DNA of 64,000 nt from Pythium myriotylum (Eukaryota; Oomycota; Peronosporomycetes; Pythiales; Pythiaceae), in NCBI GenBank assembly GCA_023091665.1, contig JALJCQ010000028.1, forward strand, positions 310,001-374,000, read 5' to 3'. Below the pieces are notes generated by a model. It saw only the letters and a program-made list of their open reading frames with translations, was not told the DNA's origin and ran no database searches. Made by a program: the position numbers and the translations under genes. Shown in pieces: positions 18,876 to 30,091 of the stretch; position 1 is the stretch's first letter; each line of letters opens with the position of its first letter.

Positions 18876-20807
18876 ATGGCGACGCACGTTCCGACAGCCT
18901 ATGTTGTCCCGGCGGATGACGACCACACAGGCGACGAGATCGCGGACTTGGGCGTAACGGGCGCGGACACCACGCAGTCGCCAGCACCACTGTCAGCGCC
19001 GACGACAGTCTCCAAGTTCCACGATGTGGCACCTCATACGGATCGTTACATGTCCATCGGAATGGGCAAACCGCCCGCGCTGAGCACACTGAGCTGGTCC
19101 AATATCTCGTACACAGTCACCAGAGGATCTGCTGGCGAGGGCGACAAGAAGAAAATCATCCTTAGGAACGTCACGGGGCGTTGTGGAGCTGGTGAACTGA
19201 CGGCGGTCATGGGGCCATCCGGATGTGGCAAGACGACACTGCTCGACATCCTCGCGGATCGCGTTTCCACTGGCCACATCGAGGGCGACATCGAACTGAA
19301 CGGCATGAAGCGCGACCCGAAGCTCTTCCGCTCGGTGGCACGGTATGTGGCTCAAGAGGACTCGCTTTTGGGCTGCTTTACTGTCAAGGAGACACTGCGC
19401 ATGGCGGCGCACCTCACGCTTCCACGCGAAGCCACGTCCCGCGAAGTCGCCGAGTCGCGCGTCGATCGCGTGCTCCACGAGATGGGGCTCCAAGTGTGCG
19501 AGAACACATACATCGGCGACGTCTTCCGCAAGGGCATCTCTGGCGGCCAGAAGCGCCGCTTGTCGATCGCAGTCGAGCTGCTTTCGAATCCGTCGATCCT
19601 ACTACTGGACGAGCCGACGTCTGGGCTCGACTCGAGTGCGACCTTTAACCTCATGAAGCTGCTGAGCCGACTCTGTCAACAAGGACGCACGGTGCTCTGC
19701 ACGATCCACCAGCCGTCGTCACTCGTCTACGACATGTTTACGAACGTCGCGATCCTCGCCAAGGGCGAGACCGTCTACTTCGGCCCGCGCGCTTCCATGA
19801 TCCCTCACTTTGCAAGTGCGGGGTATCCGTGTCCGCCGTACTCGAACCCGACGGAGTTTTATATTGGTATCGTCAATGCTGATTTCGAAGGCCACGGCGA
19901 CATCCCACAGATCCTAACTGCGTACACTACAAGCATGATTGCGAGCAACGTTAAGAAGGCCATTGAGGACGACCGTGGCAAGCTACGCAAGCCACGAGGG
20001 CGTGATGAGGTTGAGGTCGTGTCGGCGTTGCAGCAACTCACACTGCTGATCTACCGCAACTCGGTCAAGAATCTACGGAACCCAGGAATCTTCGCTGTGC
20101 GGCTTGTCATGTACGTCGTGCTGGCACTTTGTGTGGGCACGATGTACCTCAAGACAAACCATCGGCTCACCGACAACGACATTGTTGTGCTGCTCTTTGG
20201 TATCCACGCGTTCTTCGTCTTCAACAGCGTTGCCGTCGTGCCGTTCTTCATCCAGGAGCGGTCTGTCTTCTTACGCGAACGAGGCAACAGCGGACTCAAC
20301 ATCGGCAGTTTCGTGGTTGCCAACTTTGTCGCTGGACTCCCAGGTATCCTGGTGATCGCTCTCTCGTCCTCGGTCATCGTGGTCGCGCTCTCGGGACTGC
20401 GATCCTTTGGGATGTACTTACTCAACATGTTTCTTTCGCTCGTGGCCGCCGAGTCGCTCATGCACGTGCTCGGGGCAATCGCCAACGACGGGATCATCGG
20501 CATCGCTATGGGAGCGAGTATCTTTGGCATGTTCATGGTCTGCGAAGGCTTCATGGTGCCGCGCCACGCGATCCCTGGCTACTGGCGCTGGATCAACTAC
20601 CTCGGGTTCCCGTCGTACGGATTCCAGGCTTTTATTCACACGGAGTTTATCGCGGGCGAGCCGCGTCCTATCCCACTAGCGGTCAAACGACTCGGTGTCA
20701 GCGACATCAGCTACGCCGAAAACATGATCATCTTGGTCGGCTACACGCTCGGCTTTGAGCTGCTTTTCGCGGCGATTCTGTACAAGTTCCACACGGGACG
20801 ACGCTGA
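18876..20807 (+). CDS. ABCG (WHITE-type) half-transporter
   Basis: 643 residues from the ATG of MATHVPTAYV; the frame upstream opens only at TTG. The order is the reverse ABCG layout, nucleotide-binding domain first. Walker A is GPSGCGKTTLLDILADR (about 110), followed by the Q-loop (YVAQEDSLLGCF), the signature ISGGQKRRLSIA (about 221), Walker B LLLDEPTSGLDS (about 241) and the switch TIHQPSS. A membrane domain of about six helices follows from about residue 390 (NPGIFAVRLVMYVVLALCVG onwards), ending KFHTGRR. Half-transporters of this family dimerise in the plasma or organelle membrane and export lipids or small hydrophobic compounds. The substrate is not evident. It is the only + strand member of the five-gene cluster and converges on the next gene with only 75 nt between stops. 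It is the most divergent of the five. Confidence 0.92.
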   Translation: MATHVPTAYVVPADDDHTGDEIADLGVTGADTTQSPAPLSAPTTVSKFHDVAPHTDRYMSIGMGKPPALSTLSWSNISYTVTRGSAGEGDKKKIILRNVTGRCGAGELTAVMGPSGCGKTTLLDILADRVSTGHIEGDIELNGMKRDPKLFRSVARYVAQEDSLLGCFTVKETLRMAAHLTLPREATSREVAESRVDRVLHEMGLQVCENTYIGDVFRKGISGGQKRRLSIAVELLSNPSILLLDEPTSGLDSSATFNLMKLLSRLCQQGRTVLCTIHQPSSLVYDMFTNVAILAKGETVYFGPRASMIPHFASAGYPCPPYSNPTEFYIGIVNADFEGHGDIPQILTAYTTSMIASNVKKAIEDDRGKLRKPRGRDEVEVVSALQQLTLLIYRNSVKNLRNPGIFAVRLVMYVVLALCVGTMYLKTNHRLTDNDIVVLLFGIHAFFVFNSVAVVPFFIQERSVFLRERGNSGLNIGSFVVANFVAGLPGILVIALSSSVIVVALSGLRSFGMYLLNMFLSLVAAESLMHVLGAIANDGIIGIAMGASIFGMFMVCEGFMVPRHAIPGYWRWINYLGFPSYGFQAFIHTEFIAGEPRPIPLAVKRLGVSDISYAENMIILVGYTLGFELLFAAILYKFHTGRR

Positions 20808-20882
20808 AAGGATGATAGAGGTTGAAGTCATTAGTTAGGAAGAGGAAGCAATACACTTCTACGAAGCCTAGCGTGCCCTAAC

Positions 20883-22757
20883 CTAACGTCGACCAGTGTG
20901 GAATTTGTAGAGAATGGACGTGAACACGAGCTGGAACAAGATAGCGTAGCCAGCCAGGATGGCCATGTCGCGTGTGACGTCGACATCCTCCATGCCGAGG
21001 CGCTTCAGAATCGCAGCAGCCTTTGGACTTGTCTCGTAGGCAAAGTGCTTGTACACGAACGACTCGAACGAGTATGTGTGGAAAGCCATGTAGTACCCCC
21101 AGATCCAGTAGTCCGGGATCGAGTCCTTTGGTACCATGAAGCCTTCGCAGAGCATGAACATACCGAAGATGCCAGCACCAAGGGCAATGCCGATGATGTA
21201 GTGCGGCACGGCGGCGCCGATGACGTGCATGAGCGACTCGGCCACGACCAACGAGAGGAAGAGGTTGAGCAAGAACCATCCGAAGTTGTTGAGACCCGCG
21301 AGGTACACGACGAGCAGCGAAGAGATGAGAGCGATGAGGAAGATACCTGGCAGCGCCGCGACGAAGTTGGCGATGACGTAAGAGAAGACGTTAAGTCCCG
21401 AGTTGACGCGCTCACGCATGAAGACCGACCGTTGCTCGATGAAGAATGGCAATACGGCGACCGACATGAACACCAAAAATGCCTGGACGTAGAAGAGGAG
21501 TGGCACAAGATCGTCCTCGGTAATGTCGTCGTTGGTCGAAAGGTACATGGTTCCGACCATGAAGGAGAGCATGAAGTACATGAAGAGTCGCACCCAGTAG
21601 ATGCCGGGGTTTCGGATGTTGTTGAGCGAGTTGCGGTACATGAGCACCCAGAACTGGCGCCATGCTGATGGCTGGACCGGCTGCATAGCGAAACGATCGA
21701 AATCTATACGATCATTCTCGATGGATTGGGCGACAGTTCGAGCGACGTCACTCGTGGCGTACGCGTCAACGAGTTTGGGGATGTCCGCGTGGCCTTCGAA
21801 GTCAGCGTTCACTAGCTCGATGTAATACTCCGCGGGGTTCGAGTACTGCGGACATTGGTACCCAGCGCTCGCAAAGTGAGAAAGGGAATTCTCGCGCGGG
21901 CCAAAATACACAGTGCGTCCAGCGCTGAGGATCCCGACGTTTGTGAACATGTCGTAGACGAGCGACGACGGCTGGTGGATTGTGCAGATCACCGTCTTGC
22001 CTTCTTCGCAGAGCTTGACGATGAACTTCATGACGTTGTAGGTCGAGGACGAGTCGAGTCCAGATGTCGGCTCGTCGAGAAGCAGCACCGACGGGTTCGA
22101 AAGCAGCTCGATCGCGATCGAGAGGCGTCGCTTCTGACCACCGGAGATGCCCTTGTGGAAGATGTCACCGACTAGTGTGTTCGCGCAGACGCGGAGTCCC
22201 ATCTCGTCAATCACGCCTTGAACGCGCAGCTCGATCATAGCGTCGTCGATGCTCGTCGGCAGACTAATCTTTGCAGCCATGCGAAGCGTCTCGATCACGG
22301 TGAAGGAACCAAGCAGTGAATCTTCCTGAGCGACGTACGACGCCACCGCGCGGAACGTCTTGACGTTGCGTTGCGTGCCATTGAGCTCGATGAAGCCGTC
22401 GATCGTGCCCGTGCTGATTCGATCGGCTAGGATATCCAGCAGCGTGGTCTTTCCCGAGCCCGACGGGCCCATGATCGCCGTGAGTTCTCCTGGGCGACAT
22501 CGGCCGGAGACGTTGTCGAGGATAGTCTTCTTACCGTCGGGTGTCGCGCCCGACTTCTTGACGTTGACTGTGTAACTCAAGTTCGACCAGCTGAGCGAGC
22601 ACGGGTGGCAGACTTGACTGAACGCTGGCTTCGAGTGGGGCTTGTTGGTCGAAGGCATCTCGACGGCGATCTGGTAGGCCGCCGTGCTGACGTCAGTGTC
22701 GCCGGACGAGGGGCTCGGTGCGGGGAGGATCGCTTCTTCCTGGGAACGGCGAGTCAT
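20883..22757 (-). CDS. ABCG half-transporter
   Basis: 624 residues from the ATG of MTRRSQEEAILPAP; the longer frame has a GTG start. Walker A GPSGSGKTTLLDILADR, QEDSLLGSF, signature ISGGQKRRLSIAIELL, Walker B LLLDEPTSGLDSSSTYN and TIHQPSSLVYDMF are all intact. The membrane half runs from NSLNNIRNPGIYWVRLFMYF to KFHTGRR and includes the EGFMVP segment between helices. The membrane half resembles that of the next three genes at the protein level (for example TMYLSTNDDITEDDLVP against TMYLSTNKDIHDEDIVP). It is not part of the near-identical tract those three share, so it serves as the unconverted reference copy. Probably a membrane exporter acting as a dimer. Confidence 0.92.
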   Translation of the reverse strand: MTRRSQEEAILPAPSPSSGDTDVSTAAYQIAVEMPSTNKPHSKPAFSQVCHPCSLSWSNLSYTVNVKKSGATPDGKKTILDNVSGRCRPGELTAIMGPSGSGKTTLLDILADRISTGTIDGFIELNGTQRNVKTFRAVASYVAQEDSLLGSFTVIETLRMAAKISLPTSIDDAMIELRVQGVIDEMGLRVCANTLVGDIFHKGISGGQKRRLSIAIELLSNPSVLLLDEPTSGLDSSSTYNVMKFIVKLCEEGKTVICTIHQPSSLVYDMFTNVGILSAGRTVYFGPRENSLSHFASAGYQCPQYSNPAEYYIELVNADFEGHADIPKLVDAYATSDVARTVAQSIENDRIDFDRFAMQPVQPSAWRQFWVLMYRNSLNNIRNPGIYWVRLFMYFMLSFMVGTMYLSTNDDITEDDLVPLLFYVQAFLVFMSVAVLPFFIEQRSVFMRERVNSGLNVFSYVIANFVAALPGIFLIALISSLLVVYLAGLNNFGWFLLNLFLSLVVAESLMHVIGAAVPHYIIGIALGAGIFGMFMLCEGFMVPKDSIPDYWIWGYYMAFHTYSFESFVYKHFAYETSPKAAAILKRLGMEDVDVTRDMAILAGYAILFQLVFTSILYKFHTGRR

Positions 22758-23574
22758 TCTTGGGATTTCGTGTGCGGAGGAAGTGATCACTTGACCGAAA
22801 GTTCAGGAATGAAGTGGATTCCGCCGTTGGAGGAGTTACAAGGCGAGGTGTCGACTATCATACATTCGGGTTAAAAGCCCCCAAGGATCAAACAGAGAGC
22901 GACGCCTGACACAATCCAAGCGAGGACGGCACGAGAGGCATGGTGCCTGACTTGATGGTGTCCGCTCACCTGTTCAAGAGACAGGGCACTACCCATGATT
23001 TTCTCCCACTCTGTTTTCTCAGAGCATCAACACGGCGGAAAACGCGAGCACAATCAGTCGTGCATCGGCGGAACGCGACGCGAGATGATAGACGCCACGT
23101 CGGACTTTGCGAGGGATAACGAAAACATTTTGAGATCCGAGCATCAACGACTCGGGCATCATCACAAGAGGAATGCCCCATCAAGGATAGGCAGTGGTCT
23201 CAGCAAGAAAGGAGTGCAGCACCAACTGAACCCATGCAAGAACCTTTTACAGAGAGTACCCAGTTACCCAGTATCAATGTAATAGCAGACATGGGCATAT
23301 CAAGTGGAGAGTGTGTAAACTGCTATAATTTATCATTCACACTAATATATGTGAATCGGTGCGAGCTCCATGTTCGAGCTGAGCACTTTGCAGAAGATCT
23401 GCTTTTTAATTAGCGACTGATGGAGCAGTTCGTCTGCAACACGCCTCATATGAGCCACGTGTTGTTCCCATGATCCGAATATCGTGTGGCTCGATGAAGA
23501 CTATCCGGAACCGACAAACGGCGCAGAACTGACCGAGAGCTATCGCCAACAAGTGATTATTCGCGATGTGTCGA
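22758..23574. other. Intergenic, no gene seen
   Basis: Promoter region of the gene to its left and downstream region of the gene to its right, both on the - strand. An AT-rich patch lies at about 23320-23352. No coding pattern was recognised. Confidence 0.4.
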
Positions 23575-25554
23575 CTACCGGCGGCCCGTGTGGAACTTGT
23601 AGAGGATGAACGCGAACACGAGCTGCAGCAGCACCACGTACCCACACAGAATCAACATGTTGCGAGGCGTATCCACATCCTCCATCCCGAGTCGCTTCAG
23701 GATCGCCTGTGACATGGGCGAGTCCTCGCGACTGAAGTGCTCGTACACGAACGACTGGAACGAGTACGAGTGGAAAGCCATGTAGTACCCCCAGATCCAG
23801 TAGTCCGGGATCGAGTGCTTGGGCACCATGAAACCTTCGCACAGCATGAACATGCCGAAGAGACCAGCGCCGAGCGCGATGCCGATGATGTAGTGCGGCA
23901 CGGCGGCGCCGATGACGTGCATGAGCGACTCGGCCACGACCAACGAGAGGAAGAGGTTGAGCAGGAACCATCCGAAGGCGTTGAGGTCGGCCAGCAGCAC
24001 CACGAGCGCCGTCGACATGGCTGCAATCAGTAGGATGCCTGGTAGTGACGCGAGGAAGTTGGCGAGCACGTAGGAGAAGACACTGAGCGAGGAGTTGGCT
24101 CGTTCGCGGATGAAGACGGATCGTTGTTCGATGAAGAACGGTAGTACTGCCACCGACATGAAGACCAGGAAGGCTTGGATGTAGAAGAGCAGCGGCACGA
24201 TGTCTTCGTCGTGGATGTCCTTGTTGGTGGAGAGGTACATGGTTCCGACCATGAAGGAGAGCATGAAGTACATGAAGAGTCGTACCCAGTAGATGCCGGG
24301 GTTTCGGATGTTGTTGAGCGTGTTGCGGTACATGAGCACCCAGAACTGCCGATATGCGGAGGGCTTGTCAACTTCGATGGAAACGTGTTCTGTGATGGTG
24401 TTTCGGTCACTGATGGCTAGTCGCTCCATCTTGGCGAAGACAGAGCTGTTAGCGTACGACCCCACGAGTTTCCGAATGTCAGCGTGACCTTCAAAGTCGT
24501 CGTTGACGAGTTCAATGAAGTACTCAGCCGGGTTTGTGTAGTTCGGACACGGGAAGCCGATGCTGGAGAAATGTCGCTGTGCATCTTGGCGTTGTCCAAA
24601 GTACACTGTCTGGCCCCTGCTGAGGATCATAATGTTTGTGAACATGTCATACACGAGAGACGAAGGCTGGTGGATCGAGCACACGATCGTTCTTCCTTCT
24701 TCAGTCAATTTCTGAATACATTTCATGACGTTGTACGTCGCGCTCGAATCCAAGCCCGAGGTCGGTTCGTCGAGAATCAGAATTGATGGGTTGGAGAGCA
24801 GCTCAATAGCGATCGAGAGCCGACGTTTCTGGCCACCGGAGAGCCCCTTGCGGAAGATGTCGCCGACGATCGTATCCTGACAGCTTCGGAGTCCCATCTC
24901 ATCGATCACCCGCTGCACTCGTTCTTCGATCTCTTTCACCGTGACTTTTGTCGGTAAACTGAGCTGAGCGGCCATGTGTAAGGTTTCTAGAACGGTAAAT
25001 GAGCCCATCAAAGAGTCTTCCTGGGCCACATAGCTGGTCACGGCACGAAAAGTCTCGGCGTCACGTCTGGAACCGTTGAGATCGATCACTCCACTGATGC
25101 TGCCGGTGCTTATCCTGTCCGCTAAAATGTCGAGCAGAGTCGTCTTGCCTGATCCGGATGGCCCCATGATGGCAGTGAGTTCTCCGGAGCTACACCGTCC
25201 CGATACTTCTCGAAGGATCCTCTTTCTCCCGTCTGGGCAGCTTTGAGTCCTGCGAACCCCGACTGTGTAGCTCACCTCGGTCCAGCCGAGAGTACACGGC
25301 TGCGTCGCGTGTCCGACCTCCCATACTACTGCAGGCTTGTCCTTCACTGTGACGGTGACCACTCCATCGTACGACTGCGAGATACTCTCGCGGTCGCCCA
25401 ACACCGGACTGAGTTGGTCCAGCATGACAACATCATTGCCTTCAGCGCCCATTCGAGATGCGCTGCTGATCCGGTGAATTGCGAAGTGGTTTTCCAATCC
25501 GATCTGCTGTTGTGTCGTGTCCGTGTGGCATGCGCACGGTGGAGTGTCTCCCAT
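23575..25554 (-). CDS. ABCG half-transporter (shared 3' segment, copy 1)
   Basis: 659 residues from the ATG of MGDTPPCACHTD; the frame upstream begins at TTG. The N-terminal 100 residues are unlike the neighbours, then come Walker A GPSGSGKTTLLDILADR, QEDSLMGSF, signature LSGGQKRRLSIAIELL, Walker B LILDEPTSGLDSSATYN and SIHQPSS. From QFWVLMYRNTLNNIRNPG to the stop the membrane domain is encoded by a 764-bp segment matching base for base that of the gene at 26611, and with one noticed difference that of the gene at 30092. The two halves therefore have different histories: a diverged ATPase domain and a homogenised membrane domain. Transport direction and substrate cannot be read, though family members are exporters. 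Confidence 0.92.
   Translation of the reverse strand: MGDTPPCACHTDTTQQQIGLENHFAIHRISSASRMGAEGNDVVMLDQLSPVLGDRESISQSYDGVVTVTVKDKPAVVWEVGHATQPCTLGWTEVSYTVGVRRTQSCPDGRKRILREVSGRCSSGELTAIMGPSGSGKTTLLDILADRISTGSISGVIDLNGSRRDAETFRAVTSYVAQEDSLMGSFTVLETLHMAAQLSLPTKVTVKEIEERVQRVIDEMGLRSCQDTIVGDIFRKGLSGGQKRRLSIAIELLSNPSILILDEPTSGLDSSATYNVMKCIQKLTEEGRTIVCSIHQPSSLVYDMFTNIMILSRGQTVYFGQRQDAQRHFSSIGFPCPNYTNPAEYFIELVNDDFEGHADIRKLVGSYANSSVFAKMERLAISDRNTITEHVSIEVDKPSAYRQFWVLMYRNTLNNIRNPGIYWVRLFMYFMLSFMVGTMYLSTNKDIHDEDIVPLLFYIQAFLVFMSVAVLPFFIEQRSVFIRERANSSLSVFSYVLANFLASLPGILLIAAMSTALVVLLADLNAFGWFLLNLFLSLVVAESLMHVIGAAVPHYIIGIALGAGLFGMFMLCEGFMVPKHSIPDYWIWGYYMAFHSYSFQSFVYEHFSREDSPMSQAILKRLGMEDVDTPRNMLILCGYVVLLQLVFAFILYKFHTGRR
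23585..24348 (-). repeat. Homogenised 764-bp segment, copy 1
   Basis: Runs from CCCGTGTGGAACTTG near the stop codon to CCCAGAACTG (+ strand reading). Copies 2 and 3 lie at 26621-27384 and 30102-30865. Sequence outside both ends differs at once on the inner side, which marks a sharp conversion border. Confidence 0.85.
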
Positions 25555-26610
25555 GCGATCGATCGACAACGTATCACGAGCAACCTCGTTTACGGTCAGG
25601 CATCTAGCATGAGTGGACCTTAGAAAGGGACGGAGAGACGGGGGTAGACAACGTCACATGGGACAGACACCCACTATTATACTTGCGCCACTATAACCAG
25701 CTGAGTGGGTGCTTCGTACTACCTTGAAGTGACGGTCTCATCAATTGCTTGGGTCTGCCCATGACCAATCAGAGGTGGTGATCATAGTGATGTGACTTGA
25801 ACCGCGTCACTCTGCACACACCAGGAGTATCCCAAACTTTGAAATCAGCAATAAGGTCGCACTAGTGATAGGCTTGTCTGTGTTGACTCGTTGTTGGATG
25901 GGAACAGAAGATGTTAAAAAATATACCCAGTGGAATGGCCGTGAAAGAATGTGGATGGGAAGTCTCAAGCCTTTTGTGAAGCCAATGGGTAGCATAGGCT
26001 CGGACGATCCACGAGAGGTAAGCTACGAAATTTGGCGAAGTCTGGGCCATGGCGAGAGTTCTGGTCTGGTAGACCATTCGGTGTCCACGACTGACGACAA
26101 CGATCTGATCCACCGTGGAACTCGAAACTTGCCTTTTAACCGGACACAAGTAGGGCTTTCACCTTTGCAAAACCCTCTAATCGCCAATACTGCGAAGCAT
26201 TCGGTGCGTCACTGACAGCCTGCACCCACCAGGCTGGATCTTACGTGAGTCTGTAAATAGTTGGGCCCTCATCTTCCTGCTGGAGAATCCTCACATCAAT
26301 CTCATGGACGCGGATCACGGCAAATTCCACGAGTTCCCACGGCTCGAGCATGACGAGCGAGGATGGGCAGGCACTGTATACAGGATGATAGTGGCTGCGG
26401 GCCAGCCAACTTCCTCTGAAGAAGGCAACTGAATCTAGCAAGAACCCGTAAAGCCAGCAAAAGAGTTCTACTGAACTCCTAATCGACAATAAGAGCAGGA
26501 TCTGCCACGACATATTATATTCTTAAGGCTTCAAGAGTTCAGCACCTGGACATTTTCTTCGAACGCAGTTGGCTACACAAATACAAAGACAGTTTTGTCG
26601 ACCCATCGGA
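25555..26610. other. Intergenic, possible short gene remnant
   Basis: No complete gene was seen. On the - strand a frame ending at about 26241 has a protein-like tail (LEPWELVEFAVIRVHE), perhaps a decayed exon, but no family was recognised. The rest holds nothing I can name. Confidence 0.3.
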
Positions 26611-28479
26611 TCAACGACGACCCGTGTGGAACTTGTAGAGGATGAACGCGAACACGAGCTGCAGCAGCACCACGTACCCACACAGAATCAACATGTTGCG
26701 AGGCGTATCCACATCCTCCATCCCGAGTCGCTTCAGGATCGCCTGTGACATGGGCGAGTCCTCGCGACTGAAGTGCTCGTACACGAACGACTGGAACGAG
26801 TACGAGTGGAAAGCCATGTAGTACCCCCAGATCCAGTAGTCCGGGATCGAGTGCTTGGGCACCATGAAACCTTCGCACAGCATGAACATGCCGAAGAGAC
26901 CAGCGCCGAGCGCGATGCCGATGATGTAGTGCGGCACGGCGGCGCCGATGACGTGCATGAGCGACTCGGCCACGACCAACGAGAGGAAGAGGTTGAGCAG
27001 GAACCATCCGAAGGCGTTGAGGTCGGCCAGCAGCACCACGAGCGCCGTCGACATGGCTGCAATCAGTAGGATGCCTGGTAGTGACGCGAGGAAGTTGGCG
27101 AGCACGTAGGAGAAGACACTGAGCGAGGAGTTGGCTCGTTCGCGGATGAAGACGGATCGTTGTTCGATGAAGAACGGTAGTACTGCCACCGACATGAAGA
27201 CCAGGAAGGCTTGGATGTAGAAGAGCAGCGGCACGATGTCTTCGTCGTGGATGTCCTTGTTGGTGGAGAGGTACATGGTTCCGACCATGAAGGAGAGCAT
27301 GAAGTACATGAAGAGTCGTACCCAGTAGATGCCGGGGTTTCGGATGTTGTTGAGCGTGTTGCGGTACATGAGCACCCAGAACTGACGCATAGGTGATGGT
27401 GTGTCTATTGTCATCGCCCATGGATCGGCCGTGGAGCTGTGGTCGGCTTCGATCAGGTTCGCTAGGGTTGCAGCAGTAGAACTGTTGCTATAGGATTTGA
27501 TAAGCTCCGGGATATTGGCGTGGCCTTCAAAGTCGGTGTTCACAAGCTCAATGAAATACTCTGCCGGATTCGTGTACCTCGGACATTCATATCCAATGCT
27601 GGCAAAGTGCGAAACAGCGTCTCGACGAGGCCCAAAGAACGCCGTGTAACCGGCCGTGAGCACTGCGACGTTGGTGAACATATCATACACGAGCGACGAC
27701 GGCTGATGGATTGAGCAGATCACAGTCTTGCCCTCGTCGGTTAGTCTGGAAATAAACTTCATCACATTGTAGGTCGACGACGAGTCGAGCCCCGAGGTCG
27801 GCTCATCCAACAATAGCACGGACGGGTTCGAGAGCAGCTCAATGGCGATCGAAAGCCGTCGCTTCTGGCCTCCCGAGAGCCCTTTGAAGAAAATGTCGCC
27901 GACGATCGTGTCTTCACAAACCCGCAGCCCCATCTCGTCGATCACTCGTTGCACGCGTTGCTCGATGGTTTTATCCGAGACATTACTCGGCAGACTCAGT
28001 CGACCGGCCATTCTGAGCGTCTCGGCGACCGTGAACGAGCCCATGAGCGAGTCTTCCTGGGCCACGTAGCAGGTCACGGCGCGGAAGCTCTTGGCCGTCG
28101 CGACGTTCCGCTTGGTGCCGTTCAGCTCGACACTGCCTTCAATAGTCCCTGTGCCAACCCGGTCCGCGAGGATGTCAAGCAACGTGGTCTTGCCGCACCC
28201 GGACGGTCCCAGGATGGCCGTGAGCTCCCCGGGCGCGCATCGGCCGGTCACGTTGCGCAGGATCTTGCGCTTGCCGTCGGGTCGGTTCTTGGTCTTGGGA
28301 CCTGAGACCGTGTACGTGAGACCGGACCAACTGAGCGTGCAGGGCGCCGTGACCGAGCTCCCGAAGCCGTCGAGCGCCTTGAACTTGGCCTTGGACGTGT
28401 CCTCGACGTGGAACGAAGTGCTCGAGTCGGTCTCGCCCGACGCCGGGCTCGCGAGGATCACCATGTCGCCGTGGTCCAT
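26611..28479 (-). CDS. ABCG half-transporter (shared 3' segment, copy 2)
   Basis: 622 residues from a true ATG (MDHGDMVILASPASGETD). Walker A is GPSGCGKTTLLDILADR, with Cys where copies 1 and 3 have Ser. QEDSLMGSF, signature LSGGQKRRLSIAIELL, Walker B LLLDEPTSGLDSSSTYN and SIHQPSS follow. The stretch just before the membrane domain (about residues 340-370) is unique, then the 764-bp shared segment begins at QFWVLMYRNTLNN. The last codons beyond that segment (TCAACGACGA on +) differ from copies 1 and 3, which places the right-hand border of the conversion within the last four codons. Role as for the other cluster members: a membrane-bound half-transporter that must pair to work. Confidence 0.92.
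   Translation of the reverse strand: MDHGDMVILASPASGETDSSTSFHVEDTSKAKFKALDGFGSSVTAPCTLSWSGLTYTVSGPKTKNRPDGKRKILRNVTGRCAPGELTAILGPSGCGKTTLLDILADRVGTGTIEGSVELNGTKRNVATAKSFRAVTCYVAQEDSLMGSFTVAETLRMAGRLSLPSNVSDKTIEQRVQRVIDEMGLRVCEDTIVGDIFFKGLSGGQKRRLSIAIELLSNPSVLLLDEPTSGLDSSSTYNVMKFISRLTDEGKTVICSIHQPSSLVYDMFTNVAVLTAGYTAFFGPRRDAVSHFASIGYECPRYTNPAEYFIELVNTDFEGHANIPELIKSYSNSSTAATLANLIEADHSSTADPWAMTIDTPSPMRQFWVLMYRNTLNNIRNPGIYWVRLFMYFMLSFMVGTMYLSTNKDIHDEDIVPLLFYIQAFLVFMSVAVLPFFIEQRSVFIRERANSSLSVFSYVLANFLASLPGILLIAAMSTALVVLLADLNAFGWFLLNLFLSLVVAESLMHVIGAAVPHYIIGIALGAGLFGMFMLCEGFMVPKHSIPDYWIWGYYMAFHSYSFQSFVYEHFSREDSPMSQAILKRLGMEDVDTPRNMLILCGYVVLLQLVFAFILYKFHTGRR
26621..27384 (-). repeat. Homogenised 764-bp segment, copy 2
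   Basis: I saw no difference from copy 1 at 23585-24348. The flanks differ: the stop-codon side is TCAACGACGA and the inner side ACGCATAGG. Confidence 0.85.
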
Positions 28480-30091
28480 GCCGTTGGTCGGTTCTCAAGT
28501 GAGACCGTCCAAGAAGCGAGAACCTACCTACTGACTTAGCGGCAATGCCCCGAGCCCAGAACCCCCTTCGTGGTGTGCCTGACCTGGCGTACATGTCCAG
28601 CTGGTGAATGGGCTGCTCGTCGAGGTGCCGCACGGGACAGCGACAGGGCAGCCGTCTTGAAGCGCGCGCGTCGCAGCGTGTAGAGACGGTCCATGGCTTG
28701 CTCCCGACGAGAAAAAAAAAGTGGATTTTTTTTTTGTGTTTTTCGTGGTGGCTCGTCTTGTGGATTCTCAGTAGAATTGGTTCCTTTCTCTTGTTGGCGT
28801 GGGTGAGAAAGACCTTCCCACCCCCCAGCGGCGGAATCGATCCTGTCGATCCGGTCTGATTCGCCGGACGAACCGAAGAGAGCGGCCCGTGTCTGGCGTC
28901 CACTGCTCTCTGGTCACGCCAACGCCAACAGAGCACAAGAGAAACCAGACCTCTTTCCGCCAACGGCCGGATGGAGCATGTAGGGGAGACGCACCGTGTT
29001 GCACGTTTACTGGATGCGTTATCTGGATCTCGTCCTAGTGTTTGGATGTTCCCATGGATTTGCATCCCTTGAGCAGCTCTACGAGATGATGACCATGGCA
29101 CCTTCTGGAGCTTGAAGAGGCATGTGCAGAGGCGTGGACCATGGGAGAAAACGATTGCCTCTTCAGACGCTCGGGATCGCAATCAGTGGTGGTCACGGCG
29201 AGCTGACAGACAGTCAGCTTGAACGAGTGGAGGAAGGGCAGAGCTTCATGGCGTCGTAGATCCGAGACAAGCACGTTCTACTAAATGCAGATGGACCCCC
29301 TACGCTCGCCTCTCTGTGCAGTTCAGATCGCCAAGCGCTACAAGGCAGATCTCCTCGTCTATCAATAGTCATCTGCATTGTCCTTCGTCGCACGAACGAC
29401 CTCGACTCGCTCGTTTACCGGAGCTGTTCGCGGACATTCTGAACTGTTGCGTCGTTGAGCTTGTAGCGACTGGCTTGCACAGATCGTGCACCAGCAGTCT
29501 GCAAAGACGTCGTTGCGTACGGATGAGACCGGTTTTTCTCTGATGTTCGGAGGTTGGCGTCGCAACTCTTGCCCTTGTTGCTGTAGTACGGTGCATGATT
29601 GCAAATTGCATCGCAAATTTTCGGTCCTGGTTGGCGTCCAGCTCGCTAAGGCATTAGTCGCGGGCCATTCTTCTCACGACGGCTTTCATCGACCGCATTC
29701 TTTCGTTCGAACGACACCGACTGTTTCTTTGTCTGTGATTTCGTCGCATCCCGGACCTCGAGAACTTCCCCGCGAGGTGATTGCGACGCCTTTCGAGTGT
29801 GTAGCCTACCGGCAGCTTCTGTAATCGACACAGCTTCTGGAGACCCTTCCGGTGAGAAGGATCAACGTCGATGTTTGGTCTAGCGCACTTGTATCTCCGA
29901 GTTGGTAATCTCTGTTGATTCAATGTCTTTGGTGGAAGCCTCCCCAGAAGATTGGCATTAAGACGACCAAGAGTTTCGAGCACGCACAAATGTAAGATTC
30001 ATTCATCGAAGCCCACTGCACACGTAGCCAACACAGCAGAGCACAGCCTGCATTATCTGTCTTGTAATCAATAGCTCTATCGATTCAGCAT
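28480..30091. other. Intergenic, 1.6 kb, no gene seen
   Basis: The longest gap inside the ABC cluster. It includes a poly-A/poly-T pair at about 28711-28736 (A run, GTGG, T run). No coding pattern, LTR or inverted repeat of note was recognised. Confidence 0.4.

Noticed and set aside
20898..21668. Long + strand frames opposite the ABC genes (also at 23737, 26773, 30254 and 31001)
   Set aside because: They mirror the coding strand's codon bias, repeat exactly wherever the ABC tract repeats, and show no protein motif.
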